From Phytobacter diazotrophicus (GTDB lineage Bacteria > Pseudomonadota > Gammaproteobacteria > Enterobacterales > Enterobacteriaceae), in contig SMDE01000001.1 of assembly GCA_004346725.1 (NCBI GenBank), positions 434,001-498,000 on the forward strand: a stretch of 64,000 nucleotides of DNA, in the 5' to 3' direction. A program made the translations under genes and the position numbers. The notes under the pieces were generated by a model. The model had not been told where the DNA came from, ran no database searches, and was given only the letters and a program-made list of their open reading frames with translations. Each line of letters opens with the position of its first letter. Within the stretch, counting starts at the first letter, position 1. Below, in pieces: positions 52,391 to 60,326 of the stretch.

Positions 52391-52714
52391 ATGGCGTGGA
52401 CCTATTTGTTTCTTGCCGCAGCCCTTGAGATCGTGATGGGCGTTTCCCTCAAATTAAACGCGGGGTGGACCCGGCTCGGGGCAAGTATCATCGCCGTTAT
52501 GGCTGGGCTGGGCAGTATTTACTTGCTTGCATTGGCGCTGCGTTCCCTGCCTGTTGGAATGGCTTATGCCATGTGGACCGGCACAGGAACGATTGGGCTG
52601 GTGCTGGCGGGTATGCTGATTTTTCAGGATGAGATGAGCTGGCCCCGGATGTGTTTTATGGGGCTGGCTTTTATTGGCATTATCGGATTACGTTTCTGCG
52701 AAACAACGGGGTAA
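52391..52714 (+). CDS. Small multidrug resistance (SMR) transporter, Gdx/SugE-like
   Basis: A 107-residue protein with four membrane helices. The essential membrane-embedded glutamate is Glu13 (AAALEIVMG), and LPVGMAYAMWTGTGTIG near residues 57-73 is closer to the guanidinium-exporter (Gdx, formerly SugE) pattern than to EmrE. The helix-4 end FIGIIGLRF also fits. Only one subunit gene is present, so a dual-topology homodimer is expected. It is translated 4 bp after the GST gene; a combined conjugation-and-export role would be an inference. Confidence 0.9.
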   Translation: MAWTYLFLAAALEIVMGVSLKLNAGWTRLGASIIAVMAGLGSIYLLALALRSLPVGMAYAMWTGTGTIGLVLAGMLIFQDEMSWPRMCFMGLAFIGIIGLRFCETTG

Positions 52715-52844
52715 GCACATCATTGGCCCGGCTGGCGGTAGTGCCTCTACGTTAATGACACAGTGGCTTAACAGGCCGCTGTGCTAAAACAGAGAATAGA
52801 GGCAGGAGCATTTACCCCTTATTTTATCGGTAATAACGCAGATC

Positions 52845-53330
52845 TTATCTTCCCCTGGCTTTTTCACCGGTCAGCGTTAACACCGTACTTGTGATAATGG
52901 CGACGACTTTACCGTCCTCGCGCGCTATTTCGCACCGGTAGTGGCTGATCATTTTACCGCGATGTTCCACCCTGGCGGTAGCCAACAAACGTGAACGCCA
53001 TACGGGGCGCAGGAACGTGGTTTTAATGTCGATGCTGGTAAAACTTTCATCCTTTTTCATTAAGGTAGAATGCGCCGTTCCAATCGCCGCGTCCGCCAGT
53101 TCGCATAATAGCCCGCCGTGGACGGTACCTTGCTGATTTCCGTGAAGTGCCGGATCGGCATCAAGCGCAAGGGTCGCTGTCGCTTCCCCGACATCCACAA
53201 TACTGAAACCAAGTAGTCGTGAGATGGCAGTGGGATAATTCATATGTGTTGTCATTGTCTCGTCCAGTGTTCCTTGCAACTGGCGCTGCAAAAACTCCAG
53301 AACGGGGATATAAACAGGCTTTTCTTTCAT
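52845..53330 (-). CDS. PaaI-family hotdog thioesterase
   Basis: A 161-residue single-hotdog acyl-CoA thioesterase of unknown substrate. The family motif HGNQQGTVHGGLLCELADAAIG lies at about residues 63-84 and includes the catalytic-site Asn and Asp positions. The C-terminal strand has ATARVEHRGKMISHYRCEI. Two ATGs lie side by side at the start; the second is better spaced from AGAGGG. The gene is monocistronic with 230 bp upstream. Confidence 0.85.
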   Translation of the reverse strand: MKEKPVYIPVLEFLQRQLQGTLDETMTTHMNYPTAISRLLGFSIVDVGEATATLALDADPALHGNQQGTVHGGLLCELADAAIGTAHSTLMKKDESFTSIDIKTTFLRPVWRSRLLATARVEHRGKMISHYRCEIAREDGKVVAIITSTVLTLTGEKARGR

Positions 53331-53562
53331 CATAACCCTCTGTACGGATAAAGACCGCCGCTATGGAAATAACGCAGGACATTTGTCATTTCCCGGAATA
53401 ACCAGAAACGCCGATGGGTATTATGTTGATGGAAATTTTCGGGAATAAATTAATATTCTCTCTCAACACTATGCCCGTTATCTGCAAACCGATTTGCCTC
53501 CGTATCCCTGGAGGCTTATAAAAACTATTGCAACAGCCCAGGCTTTCTACCGGGAATGATTT

Positions 53563-53994
53563 CTACTTTCGCACCGCGACTATCATTTCCAGCTCAACAG
53601 GCGCGCCCCGAGGGAGTTCAGCGACACCTACCGAGGTTCGGGTATGGGAGCCCCTTGCCCCAAGCCTTGCGACGAGTTGATCGGAAGCTCCGTTCATCAC
53701 CTGGCTTTGCTGGGTAAAACCAGGCGCAGAAGCAATATACCCAACCACTTTAAGCACCTGGATAATATTCTCCTCACCGCCTGCGGCCTCACTCACTGCC
53801 GCAATACAGAGGTCTGCACAAAAAGCAGCAGCCTGTTGGGCATCAGGGAGATCAATGTCCATTCCCACTTTTCCTGAATAAAGTAGAGTTTCACCTTTAC
53901 GCGGAAGCTGCCCGCTCACATAAGCCAGCCCGTCATGGATAATAACGGGTACATAATTCCCACCCGGCTTATTCGTTATATGTTCAGTCATCAT
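53563..53994 (-). CDS. RidA/YjgF family protein
   Basis: A 143-residue Rid-superfamily protein; RidA members hydrolyse reactive enamine/imine intermediates. The conserved arginine appears in RTSVGVAELPRGAPVELEMIV, near residue 122, where RidA enzymes have the carboxylate-binding Arg, and the acidic partner Glu follows near residue 137. YVSGQLPRKGE near residue 28 is the usual second block. The start chosen is the first of two adjacent ATGs; a GTG 48 bases upstream is possible but lacks a ribosome site. Its partner enzyme is not evident nearby. Confidence 0.85.
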   Translation of the reverse strand: MMTEHITNKPGGNYVPVIIHDGLAYVSGQLPRKGETLLYSGKVGMDIDLPDAQQAAAFCADLCIAAVSEAAGGEENIIQVLKVVGYIASAPGFTQQSQVMNGASDQLVARLGARGSHTRTSVGVAELPRGAPVELEMIVAVRK

Positions 53995-54306
53995 CTCACC
54001 TGTATTTACCGTTGCTGCATCCAAAAAAACGTATTCACGCACGGGTCAGAATACACGCTGACAACCCTGTTTGAGCGGGAATTATTTTCATATTCCAGGC
54101 TTGATGATTTGCCCTGGGAAATCCTCACTCAGGTATCACAAGGGGACCACAATGGCTGTCGGTAATGAATGCGGCCAGCAATTCGGCGGGTTCACTCTTA
54201 CAGACGTTTTCGGCAAAAAGGTGTAACGCGCCTGGCGGTTCGAACCATGTCTGAGCGGGTGAACGCCTTCATGCCAAAGGCATACGGGCGTTATTCTGTG
54301 GCGCTG
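53995..54306. other. Gap between RidA and MarR genes
   Basis: About 310 bp. A 24-codon frame at 54153 (MAVGNECGQQFGG) with a weak ribosome site is not convincing. No hairpin or repeat stands out. Confidence 0.35.
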
Positions 54307-54759
54307 TTAACGCAGCGCCTTTTGTGCGCGGGCCGCAGCAGCGACCTGGTCCAGCGCGGCAGAAAAGGTGCTCTGCTCATCGGTACTGAACTGGTTCAGA
54401 AAAAGTTCTGCCACCGCACTTTCATAGACTTTCCACATCTTCTTGCGTAGCGCACGCCCTTCCTTAGTGATGGTGGCATACGCCGCACGACCGTCATCGG
54501 GCGAACGGGTGCGCTCGACCAGCCCTTCCTGTTCCAGGCGGTCTACCAGACGCGTGAGATTGTAGCGCTCTATCGCCAGCGCATCGGCCAGTTCATGCAT
54601 CCGACGGGTGCCGCCTTGCCCACTTTCCAGCCCCCAAAGTACGTCGTACCAGGCATAGGCGGGCAGTTTCGCGGCTGCCAGACGGCTCTCCACTTCACGA
54701 ATCATCAGGCGATGAGCGCGTACAAACGAAAACCAGAGATCCGTTTGATTCTTCTCCAT
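54307..54759 (-). CDS. MarR-family transcriptional regulator
   Basis: A 150-residue winged-helix regulator. The recognition region is ADALAIERYNLTRLVDRLEQEGLV near residues 59-82 and the wing RSPDDGRAAYATITKEGRALR near 85-105; flanking helices would form the dimer interface. Its promoter carries the same two palindromes as the GST-SMR promoter 3.1 kb away, so self-repression and control of that pair are likely. The effector is unknown; the controlled genes hint at an electrophile or toxic cation. It is adjacent to the E1 relic on the other side. Confidence 0.9.
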   Translation of the reverse strand: MEKNQTDLWFSFVRAHRLMIREVESRLAAAKLPAYAWYDVLWGLESGQGGTRRMHELADALAIERYNLTRLVDRLEQEGLVERTRSPDDGRAAYATITKEGRALRKKMWKVYESAVAELFLNQFSTDEQSTFSAALDQVAAAARAQKALR

Positions 54760-54783
54760 GGCGGGCTCCTTTCATTTTTTTAG

Positions 54784-54840
54784 TTGCAATTGCAATTATA
54801 CCTGACTTAGCATTGCGAACGCGAGGATTGCATTTGCAAT
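54784..54840. promoter_or_regulatory. MarR-type operator pair upstream of the MarR gene
   Basis: TTGCAATTGCAA at 54784-54795 and GATTGCATTTGCAAT at 54826-54840, 42 bp apart, identical to the two elements at 51.66 kb. The nearer one is 25 bp upstream of the MarR start. Confidence 0.72.
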
Positions 54841-54844
54841 TCAT

Positions 54845-55128
54845 AATTCGGGCGTGATGGCCTCTCTTCCTACCCACACCCCCGTTTGATGCCCGACTTC
54901 TGGCAATTCCCGACGGTATCGATGGGGCCTGGCCCGTTGACTGCGGTCTATCAGGCCCGGTTTATGCGTTATCTCGAGTATCGTGGAATGCTGGAACATC
55001 AGGGGCGCAAAGTGTGGGCGTTTCTGGGCGATGGCGAAATGGATCAGCCTGAATCGCTGGCAGCTATCTCGGTTGCAGGGCGAGAAAGGCTCGACAACGT
55101 CATCTTATTGACCATGGCGACCCGCTAA
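54845..55128 (+). pseudogene. Pyruvate dehydrogenase E1 (AceE/MdeB-like) fragment
   Basis: About 90 codons homologous to the thiamine-diphosphate region of homodimeric 2-oxoacid dehydrogenase E1. The frame can be followed from a stop at 54842 through [19 protein letters not shown] and [15 protein letters not shown] (the ThDP GDG motif) to a stop at 55126-55128. The full protein is near 890 residues, so most of the gene is gone. There is no initiating context at the left edge. After the stop, no E1 homology continues in any frame. The fragment is more similar to a divergent family member than to E. coli AceE. Confidence 0.85.
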
Positions 55129-55348
55129 CGCTACTGGCTGATTGCGGGCTAGATGCATCGGGTATCGCTACAGCGATTCGAACGCGTTTTCAGCTCCCCT
55201 TACCTGAAACACAATGAAGCCCTTAGCCACCCCAGCGCCTGCAGTCGGGGGAGGGTTAAACGCGCTAAGCGGTGCAATAGCGCTTGACAGTATTTCAGTA
55301 ATCAGTAATCTCATTTGTGGGAATAAATTCTCATATAAGAGATGTGTC

Positions 55349-55912
55349 ATGAACAATGAAGATTACAGAGCACGATTAGCCGCACGTCTGGCGGCGCTGC
55401 GCTTACAACATAACTGGTCGCTTGAGGAGCTTTCCGCTGCGTCAGGCATCAGCAGGGCATCTTTGTCACGCATTGAACGCAGTGAAGTCAGCCCGACAGC
55501 AGAGGTCCTCAACCAACTCTGTATTGTATACGGAATGACGATGTCCCGGCTTATTAGCGAGGTTGAACAGGCTGCGGATAATCTGTTCCGGGTTGACCAA
55601 CAAACCCTGTGGCAGGATGAGCTTAATGGGTTTGAGCGACGCATGTTAATACCCCCTTCGAATCAATTCAGATGCGAGATGGTTGAAGGAAAATTGCGTC
55701 CGGGTGCTTTCATTGAATATTCCAACCCTCCCGTTCAGGGGCTTGAACAATATATATGGTTATATTCCGGTGAATTAACCATTGCGATGAACAGTGAACA
55801 ATGGACCTTGAAAGAAGGTGACAGTTTACGTTTTCATTTATCAGGCTCTTCATCTTTTAGCGCGCATGAAAGCCTCGGCGCCCATTACATTTTGGTGGTA
55901 TGTAAATCATGA
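55349..55912 (+). CDS. XRE-family regulator with C-terminal cupin domain
   Basis: 187 residues: an N-terminal helix-turn-helix (about 10-65; LEELSAASGISRASLSRIERSEVSPT is typical) followed by a cupin_2 sensor domain (about 110-185; GLEQYIWLYSGELTI and LKEGDSLRFHLSGSS). This fold is shared by regulators such as PuuR that sense small amines or acids. The ATG at 55349 was chosen as the first with the family start MNNEDYRARLAARL. Its stop overlaps the next gene's start by four bases (ATGA), so the regulator and the acetyltransferase are translationally coupled. Confidence 0.9.
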   Translation: MNNEDYRARLAARLAALRLQHNWSLEELSAASGISRASLSRIERSEVSPTAEVLNQLCIVYGMTMSRLISEVEQAADNLFRVDQQTLWQDELNGFERRMLIPPSNQFRCEMVEGKLRPGAFIEYSNPPVQGLEQYIWLYSGELTIAMNSEQWTLKEGDSLRFHLSGSSSFSAHESLGAHYILVVCKS

Positions 55913-56436
55913 TTGAATATGAAATTCTCAGTGCTACACAGGCGCATCAATGCTTACCGGAATTAGGTGACGTATTACAGGCTTGTGTAAAGGATGGGGC
56001 AAGCGTAGGTTTTACCGATCCCAACGATCGTCGGGCAATTGATAGCTTCTGGAAAGATAAAATTTATAGTCTTGCCAGTCACGACTGTGAGTTATTTATC
56101 GCCCGCGATAACGGGTTTTTAGCCGCAACCGTTTTCATTAATTATTGCCGAACGCCTAATGGACGTCATCGTGCTGAAATATCCAAACTGCTCGTTCACC
56201 CGCAGGCGCGTCGTCAGGGGATTGCCAGAGAGTTAATGAATCGGGCAGAGGCTATGGCCTGGGAAAAAGAGATTTCATTGCTTGTTCTTGATACACGCAG
56301 TGGTGATGTCGCCAGCGATTTATATCTTTCCCTGGGCTGGCAGATTGCCGGGACAATCCCCTGTTACGCAAGGTCTATCGATAATACGCTTCAGACGACA
56401 ACGTTTATGTACAAAATTAATAATCCAACGCACTGA
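55909..56436 (+). CDS. GNAT family N-acetyltransferase
   Basis: 175 residues with a full GNAT core: AEISKLLVHPQARRQGIARELMNRAE near residues 87-112, where QARRQGIA is the acetyl-CoA pyrophosphate loop, and LDTRSGDVASDLYLSLGWQ near 124-142. Pairing with an XRE-cupin regulator in one mRNA is a recurrent arrangement in proteobacteria; the substrate, perhaps a small amine or an antibiotic-like compound, is not known. Confidence 0.9.
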   Translation: MIEYEILSATQAHQCLPELGDVLQACVKDGASVGFTDPNDRRAIDSFWKDKIYSLASHDCELFIARDNGFLAATVFINYCRTPNGRHRAEISKLLVHPQARRQGIARELMNRAEAMAWEKEISLLVLDTRSGDVASDLYLSLGWQIAGTIPCYARSIDNTLQTTTFMYKINNPTH

Positions 56437-56479
56437 TTACCGCTAAAAATAAAAGCCGTGGGCAATGACACTGTCTGTA

Positions 56480-57490
56480 TCAGCAGGCGGGCATCATTGC
56501 TCGCTCGCGGAATGCCTTGCGCCATTCCGTTGGCGTCGTTTTAAATCGCCGTCTGAAATGATGGCGCAGCGTTTCAGGTGAGCCGAACCCGGCCTGCTCT
56601 GCAACATGATCGATGCTTAGCCTTTCGCTTTCCAGAAGAGTACAGGCTTTTTCAAGGCGAACGCTGAGCATCCACTCCCCCGGTGAGGTGCCGGTGGCGT
56701 CATAAAATCGACGTATAAAGGTTCGACGGCTCATCCCCACTTTGCGAGCCAGTTGTTCAATCACCATGGGCGTATTGAGGTGATTGCGCAAATCGTCCAA
56801 CAATGGCGCGAGGCTTTTGGCCTGACGTTGCGGTACGGGTTGTTGGATTAACTGCGCCTGGCTGCCTTCCCGCAGGGGCGGGGTAATCATTCGGCGCGCA
56901 CAGCGATTGGCAACTTCAATACCGTAATCGCGCCGGATAAGGTACAGGCATAAATCGACACCCGCAGCGCCGCCCGCCGAGGTGACGATACTGCCTTCAT
57001 CAACGTAGATCATGCTATGTTCCACCTGCACCTCAGGAAACCTTTGTACAAGAATTTCTGTGCTATTCCAGTGGGCAGTCGCGCGTTTGCCGTTCAGTAA
57101 TCCCGTCTCTGCGAGTATAAAACTCCCGGCACAAATCGCGACAAGCCGTGTGCCTTTCTGGTAGGCCTTTTGTAATGCCGCGATAAGCTTTTCCGGGGCT
57201 GATTCATAGACGTTGCGCCAGCCGGGAATGACAATGGTTCCGGCATCTTCCAGTAGTTCCAGTCCGCCATCAACCACCATTCGAACACCCCCCTGTGCGC
57301 CAAAAGCACCGTCTTCTAACGACGCCACACGCAGGTCATAAAGCGGTTGACCCAGCACCTCATCAACGCGTCCAAACGCTTCGGCGGCAATACCAAATTC
57401 AAACGTGCAGAGGCATTCATATGCCAGCAGCACCATGCGCCGGTTTTTAAGCGTAAAAGAAGGGCGGTGAAGGGGGGAGGCGATCTGCAT
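56480..57490 (-). CDS. GlxA-type AraC regulator (DJ-1/PfpI domain + AraC HTH)
   Basis: 336 residues: an N-terminal DJ-1/PfpI-like amidotransferase-fold domain (about 18-190) with AICAGSFILAETGLLNG and a C-terminal AraC DNA-binding domain (about 235-330) with VGMSRRTFIRRFYDATGTSPGEW and HVAEQAGFGSPETLRHHFRRRF. The family includes FtrA and CdhR, but the effector is not known. The start at 57490 is preceded by AAGGTTTCT; an ATG 69 bases upstream has no such site. It is divergent from the MFS pump, its likely target, with a 117-bp shared promoter region. Confidence 0.9.
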   Translation of the reverse strand: MQIASPLHRPSFTLKNRRMVLLAYECLCTFEFGIAAEAFGRVDEVLGQPLYDLRVASLEDGAFGAQGGVRMVVDGGLELLEDAGTIVIPGWRNVYESAPEKLIAALQKAYQKGTRLVAICAGSFILAETGLLNGKRATAHWNSTEILVQRFPEVQVEHSMIYVDEGSIVTSAGGAAGVDLCLYLIRRDYGIEVANRCARRMITPPLREGSQAQLIQQPVPQRQAKSLAPLLDDLRNHLNTPMVIEQLARKVGMSRRTFIRRFYDATGTSPGEWMLSVRLEKACTLLESERLSIDHVAEQAGFGSPETLRHHFRRRFKTTPTEWRKAFRERAMMPAC

Positions 57491-57607
57491 AGAAACCTTG
57501 TTATTGAAAATGGCACGATCTTGACGATAACTGACACGGACATGGATTTCTACTGCCACGTAAATCTTTCATGCTGGCGCCCTGTTAACGTTTCACAGGA
57601 ACTGAGT

Positions 57608-59086
57608 ATGAAGAACATATTAGCGCTGATGGCGGTGTGTCTGGCCGCATTAATGTCGGGACTGGAAATATCCAGTGTTCCGGTTATTTTGCCGGTGCTG
57701 GAAAAGCAGATGCAGGCCAATTTTCGCGAGCTGCAGTGGATCATGAATGCCTATACCCTCTCATGCACGGCGGTATTAATGGCGACCGGCACATTAGCGG
57801 ATAGATATGGGCGTAAACGCATTTTTATTATCAGCATCATTGGCTTTGGCCTGACCTCGGTAATATGCGGCATGGCTGAAAGCGCATTCTGGCTTATCGT
57901 TGGGCGTTTCTTGCAAGGATTAAGCGGCGGCGCGATGTTAACCAGCCTGATCGCCATACTGTCGTTCCAGTTTCCACAAGGAAAAGCACGTAGCCGGGCG
58001 TTTGCCGCCTGGGGGATCACCTTTGGATTTGGGCTTGGATTCGGCCCCATTATTGGCGGGATGTTAGTGGCGTGGTTTAGCTGGCAATGGGTATTTTTGG
58101 TGCATGGCGTTATTGCTTTACTCACCCTGGTTCTGGCGCTGAACAACGTCGTGGAATCACGTGATAACACGACAAAAAAACTCGATGTTGCTGGTTTAAT
58201 GACTCTGACGATGAGCGTTGTTGGCGTCACCTGGCTTATTACTCAGGGCGGGAGTATCGGCTGGAGTAGCCTGGAAGTGCGATTAATTTTTCTTGCCACC
58301 TTAATCAGTTCTGCACTCTTTGTCATTATTGAGACACGGCATTCACACCCCATGTTTGATTTCTCTGTGTTTCGCATAAGGCCTTTTTCCGGTGCGCTTA
58401 TGGGGGCGATTGGCATGAATTTCAGCTTCTGGCCGCTGATGATTTATCTGCCGGTTTATTATCAAAGTGGGCTTGGGTACAGCAGTATGGCGACCGGTAT
58501 GGCGCTTCTGGCCTACACGCTGCCGACATTATTAATGCCGCCATTGGGGGAAAAATTAGCGCTGCGATTCAACGCTTCGCGCGTCATTCCGCTGGGGCTA
58601 TTTTGTATAGGCCTCGGGTTTGCGCTGATGGCGCTGGCAGTCACATATCAGCTCAGTTTGCTGCCTGGAGCGCTGCTCTCAGGGATCGCTTTGGGATTGA
58701 CCAATACGCCTGTCACTAACGCTACCACGGGATCCGTCGAGCCTGACCGCGTTGGAATGGCATCCGGGATTGATATCAGCGCGCGCTTCATCACGCTTTC
58801 CATCAATATTGCCCTCATGGGGAGTCTACTGGTTTCCGGTATAGCCGAAAGTTTGCAAAACCATATGAACACCGTGAGCGACAAGTCTGTACTGGCAGAA
58901 CGCATAGCCGGTGGGGCTGAGGTTTCGCTGAGCCGCGATATCATTACAGCAGTGCTTACCGAAGGCTTTTCCGGCGTGCTGATATACGGGGCCGTGGGGG
59001 TAGGTTGCCTGTCTCTGGCAAGCTATTTACTGTTTAACCTGAAAACGAAGGCGGCGTGCGGACGAGTAACCTCATGCCCTGATTAA
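57608..59086 (+). CDS. MFS drug:proton antiporter, DHA2 (14-TM) family
   Basis: 492 residues with about 14 hydrophobic segments. Motif A is GTLADRYGRKRIF near residues 57-69, and motif C-like GITFGFGLGFGPIIGGML near 140-157 marks a drug/proton antiporter. EmrB/QacA-type proteins usually export lipophilic cations or acids; no companion EmrA-like fusion protein is here, so it would work alone. The ATG at 57608 follows ACAGGAACTGAGT. It is divergent from the GlxA-type regulator. The C-terminus is a short polar tail, and a REP element follows. Confidence 0.9.
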   Translation: MKNILALMAVCLAALMSGLEISSVPVILPVLEKQMQANFRELQWIMNAYTLSCTAVLMATGTLADRYGRKRIFIISIIGFGLTSVICGMAESAFWLIVGRFLQGLSGGAMLTSLIAILSFQFPQGKARSRAFAAWGITFGFGLGFGPIIGGMLVAWFSWQWVFLVHGVIALLTLVLALNNVVESRDNTTKKLDVAGLMTLTMSVVGVTWLITQGGSIGWSSLEVRLIFLATLISSALFVIIETRHSHPMFDFSVFRIRPFSGALMGAIGMNFSFWPLMIYLPVYYQSGLGYSSMATGMALLAYTLPTLLMPPLGEKLALRFNASRVIPLGLFCIGLGFALMALAVTYQLSLLPGALLSGIALGLTNTPVTNATTGSVEPDRVGMASGIDISARFITLSINIALMGSLLVSGIAESLQNHMNTVSDKSVLAERIAGGAEVSLSRDIITAVLTEGFSGVLIYGAVGVGCLSLASYLLFNLKTKAACGRVTSCPD

Positions 59087-59094
59087 GCAAGTGT

Positions 59095-59129
59095 AGCCCC
59101 GGATAAGGCGCCTGCACCGCCATCCGGGA
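59095..59129. repeat. REP-like palindrome
   Basis: GCCCCGGATAAGGCG-CCTGCA-CGCCATCCGGGAA is an imperfect palindrome of REP/BIME type, downstream of the MFS gene. Confidence 0.65.
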
Positions 59130-59186
59130 AAACCATGATGGCAATACCGTAACAGGCAACACCGACACTGCCAGCTTATTCCACCT

Positions 59187-59669
59187 TTAGCGACTACCGT
59201 CTATCCGCGCGGGTGGAGGGTTGGCAGTAATTTTAATGTAATGTTTCACGGCCACAGAACGCGAAACACCACGCGGATCGCCGGTAAAAGGCACTTTCAC
59301 AAAGGGTGACGGAGGGATTTCAACCCGCCATGTTGTCTCACCGATAAAGCTAAACTCAACGGCATTCGACGCTATATGCAGGTCTGTAAACGATCCTGTC
59401 AGGTACGCGCCACCCAGCGTCAGTATCTCTTTCACCCCATCATCCAGATCAATCAGCGCAATATTAAGCATTTCCTCGAAGGGCATATCATCAGTAAGGA
59501 ATAACAACAGCCGTTTGTCATCCACCTGAACAGCAGCCTCCAGTATCTGAACCGGAACGGTAATACCTGTCCTGTTTTCAGCAATCAGCACCTCGTATTT
59601 CCCCATCGCTGTCGTGGTGGATTCTTCTCTGATTTGAAGCGTAACGTTATCGAGCTGCCTGAACATCAT
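59187..59669 (-). CDS. Conserved hypothetical protein, all-beta
   Basis: 160 residues with no family I can name. It looks soluble, without signal peptide or membrane segment, and is rich in short alternating hydrophobic strands (VQVDDKRLLLFLTD, NAVEFSFIGETTWRVEI), which suggests a beta-sandwich or beta-roll. The C-terminal third is Pro- and basic-residue-rich. Two adjacent ATGs start the frame, with AGGATTA before the first. It stands alone between the REP element and a gene-poor stretch. Confidence 0.6.
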   Translation of the reverse strand: MMFRQLDNVTLQIREESTTTAMGKYEVLIAENRTGITVPVQILEAAVQVDDKRLLLFLTDDMPFEEMLNIALIDLDDGVKEILTLGGAYLTGSFTDLHIASNAVEFSFIGETTWRVEIPPSPFVKVPFTGDPRGVSRSVAVKHYIKITANPPPARIDGSR

Positions 59670-60326
59670 TAATCCTGGTATCCGCTTATTTCCCGTGCTG
59701 CTATTGTGCTGCCAGCATATACGCCTGTCACATCACTATACAAACCCGAAGCCGCATTGACATTACTGTGCGTCTGGAGATTCTCAACGCGTGGCAACGA
59801 CACGACAGCTTAGAAATAAATACGACAGCGTCTCACCAGCGCCATTAACCAGGCTAAGTATTAATGTGTTGAACAATGAAGCACGATGGCAATATATCGC
59901 GAACGTTTCTGTGCATGAACGAAACCATGAATAAACGATGGCTGCGTACATCCTCTGTTCTCCTGGTCGGTCGTTCAATTACGTTATTTCACTCGATGGC
60001 TAAGAGAATGCTTAATTGTGAGCAGTGTCGCAAAAAAATGTGGCAAGGTATTCAAAGCCCCAGGAGTCATCTGGCGCTCTCGCCTTTAGAGGTGAAAAGC
60101 GCTGAAATAAAATGTCGGTTTTGCCAGGTGCGTTCATCTGCCGCAGGTATTACTGGCGAATTACCAGTCAACATCGGGGTTGTGCGGCTTGTATAAGTCC
60201 TTTGTTCTAATGATCACACTAGTAAAAAAACATAATTACTTAATCCAAAAACGTAATGGATTTTGCGGGCTTACCTGTGTCAGAAAGTATTCCTCATTTA
60301 TAAAATAAACCGGAGATGTGATTAAA
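59670..60326. other. Gene-poor stretch upstream of the xyloside transporter
   Basis: About 650 bp. It contains one possible small zinc-ribbon gene (listed separately) and then an AT-rich region (60196-60326) that should hold the promoter of the transporter-xylosidase operon. No operator was identified with confidence. Confidence 0.4.
59996..60196 (+). CDS. Possible small zinc-ribbon protein (Com-like)
   Basis: A 66-residue frame with CEQCRKKMW near residue 8 and KCRFCQV near residue 40, two CxxC pairs spaced like the Mu Com family of zinc-finger translational regulators. It lacks a good ribosome site, although TCGATGGC is preceded by purines only weakly, and a longer frame is open from 59876. 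It could be a decayed phage gene or no gene at all. Confidence 0.35.
   Translation: MAKRMLNCEQCRKKMWQGIQSPRSHLALSPLEVKSAEIKCRFCQVRSSAAGITGELPVNIGVVRLV

Noticed and set aside
54153-54227. A 24-codon frame MAVGNECGQQFGG after the RidA gene
   Set aside because: Too short, no homologue recognised, weak ribosome site.
60196-60326. A XylR or CRP site before the xyloside transporter
   Set aside because: The region is AT-rich and no sequence matches these sites well enough to mark.
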